NCBI GenBank assembly: GCA_013203085.1
Contig: JABMQX010000064.1
Location: forward strand, 1-15,111
Length of the DNA: 15,111 bases
Source of the DNA: a bacterium
Lineage (GTDB): Bacteria > Auribacterota > JABMQX01
Reading direction: 5' to 3'
In this document: piece after piece, positions 14,947-15,111 of the stretch
Layout: each line of letters starts with the position of its first letter
Numbering within the stretch: position 1 is the first letter of the stretch
Notes under the pieces: model-generated
What the model saw: only the letters and a program-made list of their open reading frames with translations
What the model was told of the DNA's origin: nothing
Database searches by the model: none
Made by a program: the position numbers and the translations under genes

Positions 14947-15111
14947 ATGCCCGACGGAGCACCTGTGTCTGTGATGGAAGAGAAGCTTTCCTGCCGCGAA
15001 AGCACGGGAACCGCCGCTCGGAAAGGACAATCTGATTTATTGCCTTACGGAAACGCCCCGGAAGATGCGAGGAGTTCCAAGAACTATCTGGGATTGAAAG
15101 GAGACGCGAGA
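14947..15111 (+). CDS. Possible divergent gene start, running off the window
   Basis: ATG 14947 opens a frame of 55 codons with no stop before the window end. AGGAAAGG lies four bases before it. The peptide (MPDGAPVSVMEEKLSCRES onward) is polar and matches nothing I know. An AAAGGAG at 15097-15103 could instead be the ribosome site of a gene starting just outside the window. Apart from this frame and the promoter above, I see nothing in the last 280 bases. Confidence 0.15.
   Translation, partial: MPDGAPVSVMEEKLSCRESTGTAARKGQSDLLPYGNAPEDARSSKNYLGLKGDAR

Overview
The window reads as a piece of a moderately GC-rich bacterial chromosome, probably from an anaerobe. The main support for anaerobic life is an oxygen-sensitive glycyl radical enzyme with its radical-SAM activase. 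A lipoprotein, exported proteins and an RHS (YD-repeat) remnant suggest a diderm. Two kinds of simple dispersed repeat (a GGATTTC heptamer array and ACAGGAT/ATCCTGT stem-loops) are, from memory, common in uncultured-phylum genomes, but the sequence does not allow a phylum call.

Left part (1-5365, plus strand): the 3' nine-tenths of lepA (elongation factor 4); a roughly 485-base stretch of decayed coding sequence in which readable peptide moves between three frames; a TTG-started lipoprotein of unknown function with propeller-like repeats; a broken 3' end of an RHS gene, in which the tryptophan codon of the conserved GRWTQRDP motif has become TGA; a GC-rich hairpin region; and an intact AzgA/NCS2-type purine permease.

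Middle (5373-9692): a minus-strand IS1634/IS4-type transposase whose frame is full length but which appears to have lost two of its three catalytic acidic residues. It is followed by about 785 bases with no convincing intact gene. Then come three small plus-strand genes: a zinc-ribbon protein and two related exported proteins that form a tandem paralogous pair.

Right part (9911-14832, minus strand): transcribed leftward, a glycyl radical enzyme, its activase (ATGA overlap) and, after 111 bases, a xylulokinase-type FGGY kinase. A sigma70-like promoter (TTGACG-17-TATCCT) lies upstream of the first gene. The enzyme has the dehydratase-type G-C-x-E active site and is not a pyruvate formate-lyase. 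Its radical loop reads RVHGMN where characterised relatives usually have RV(A/S/C)G(Y/F). The trio could be a polyol or sugar catabolic module of unknown substrate and is the most promising candidate for undescribed biochemistry. The activase carries an in-frame heptanucleotide tandem repeat in its N-terminus, between the overlap-coupled start and the radical-SAM core.
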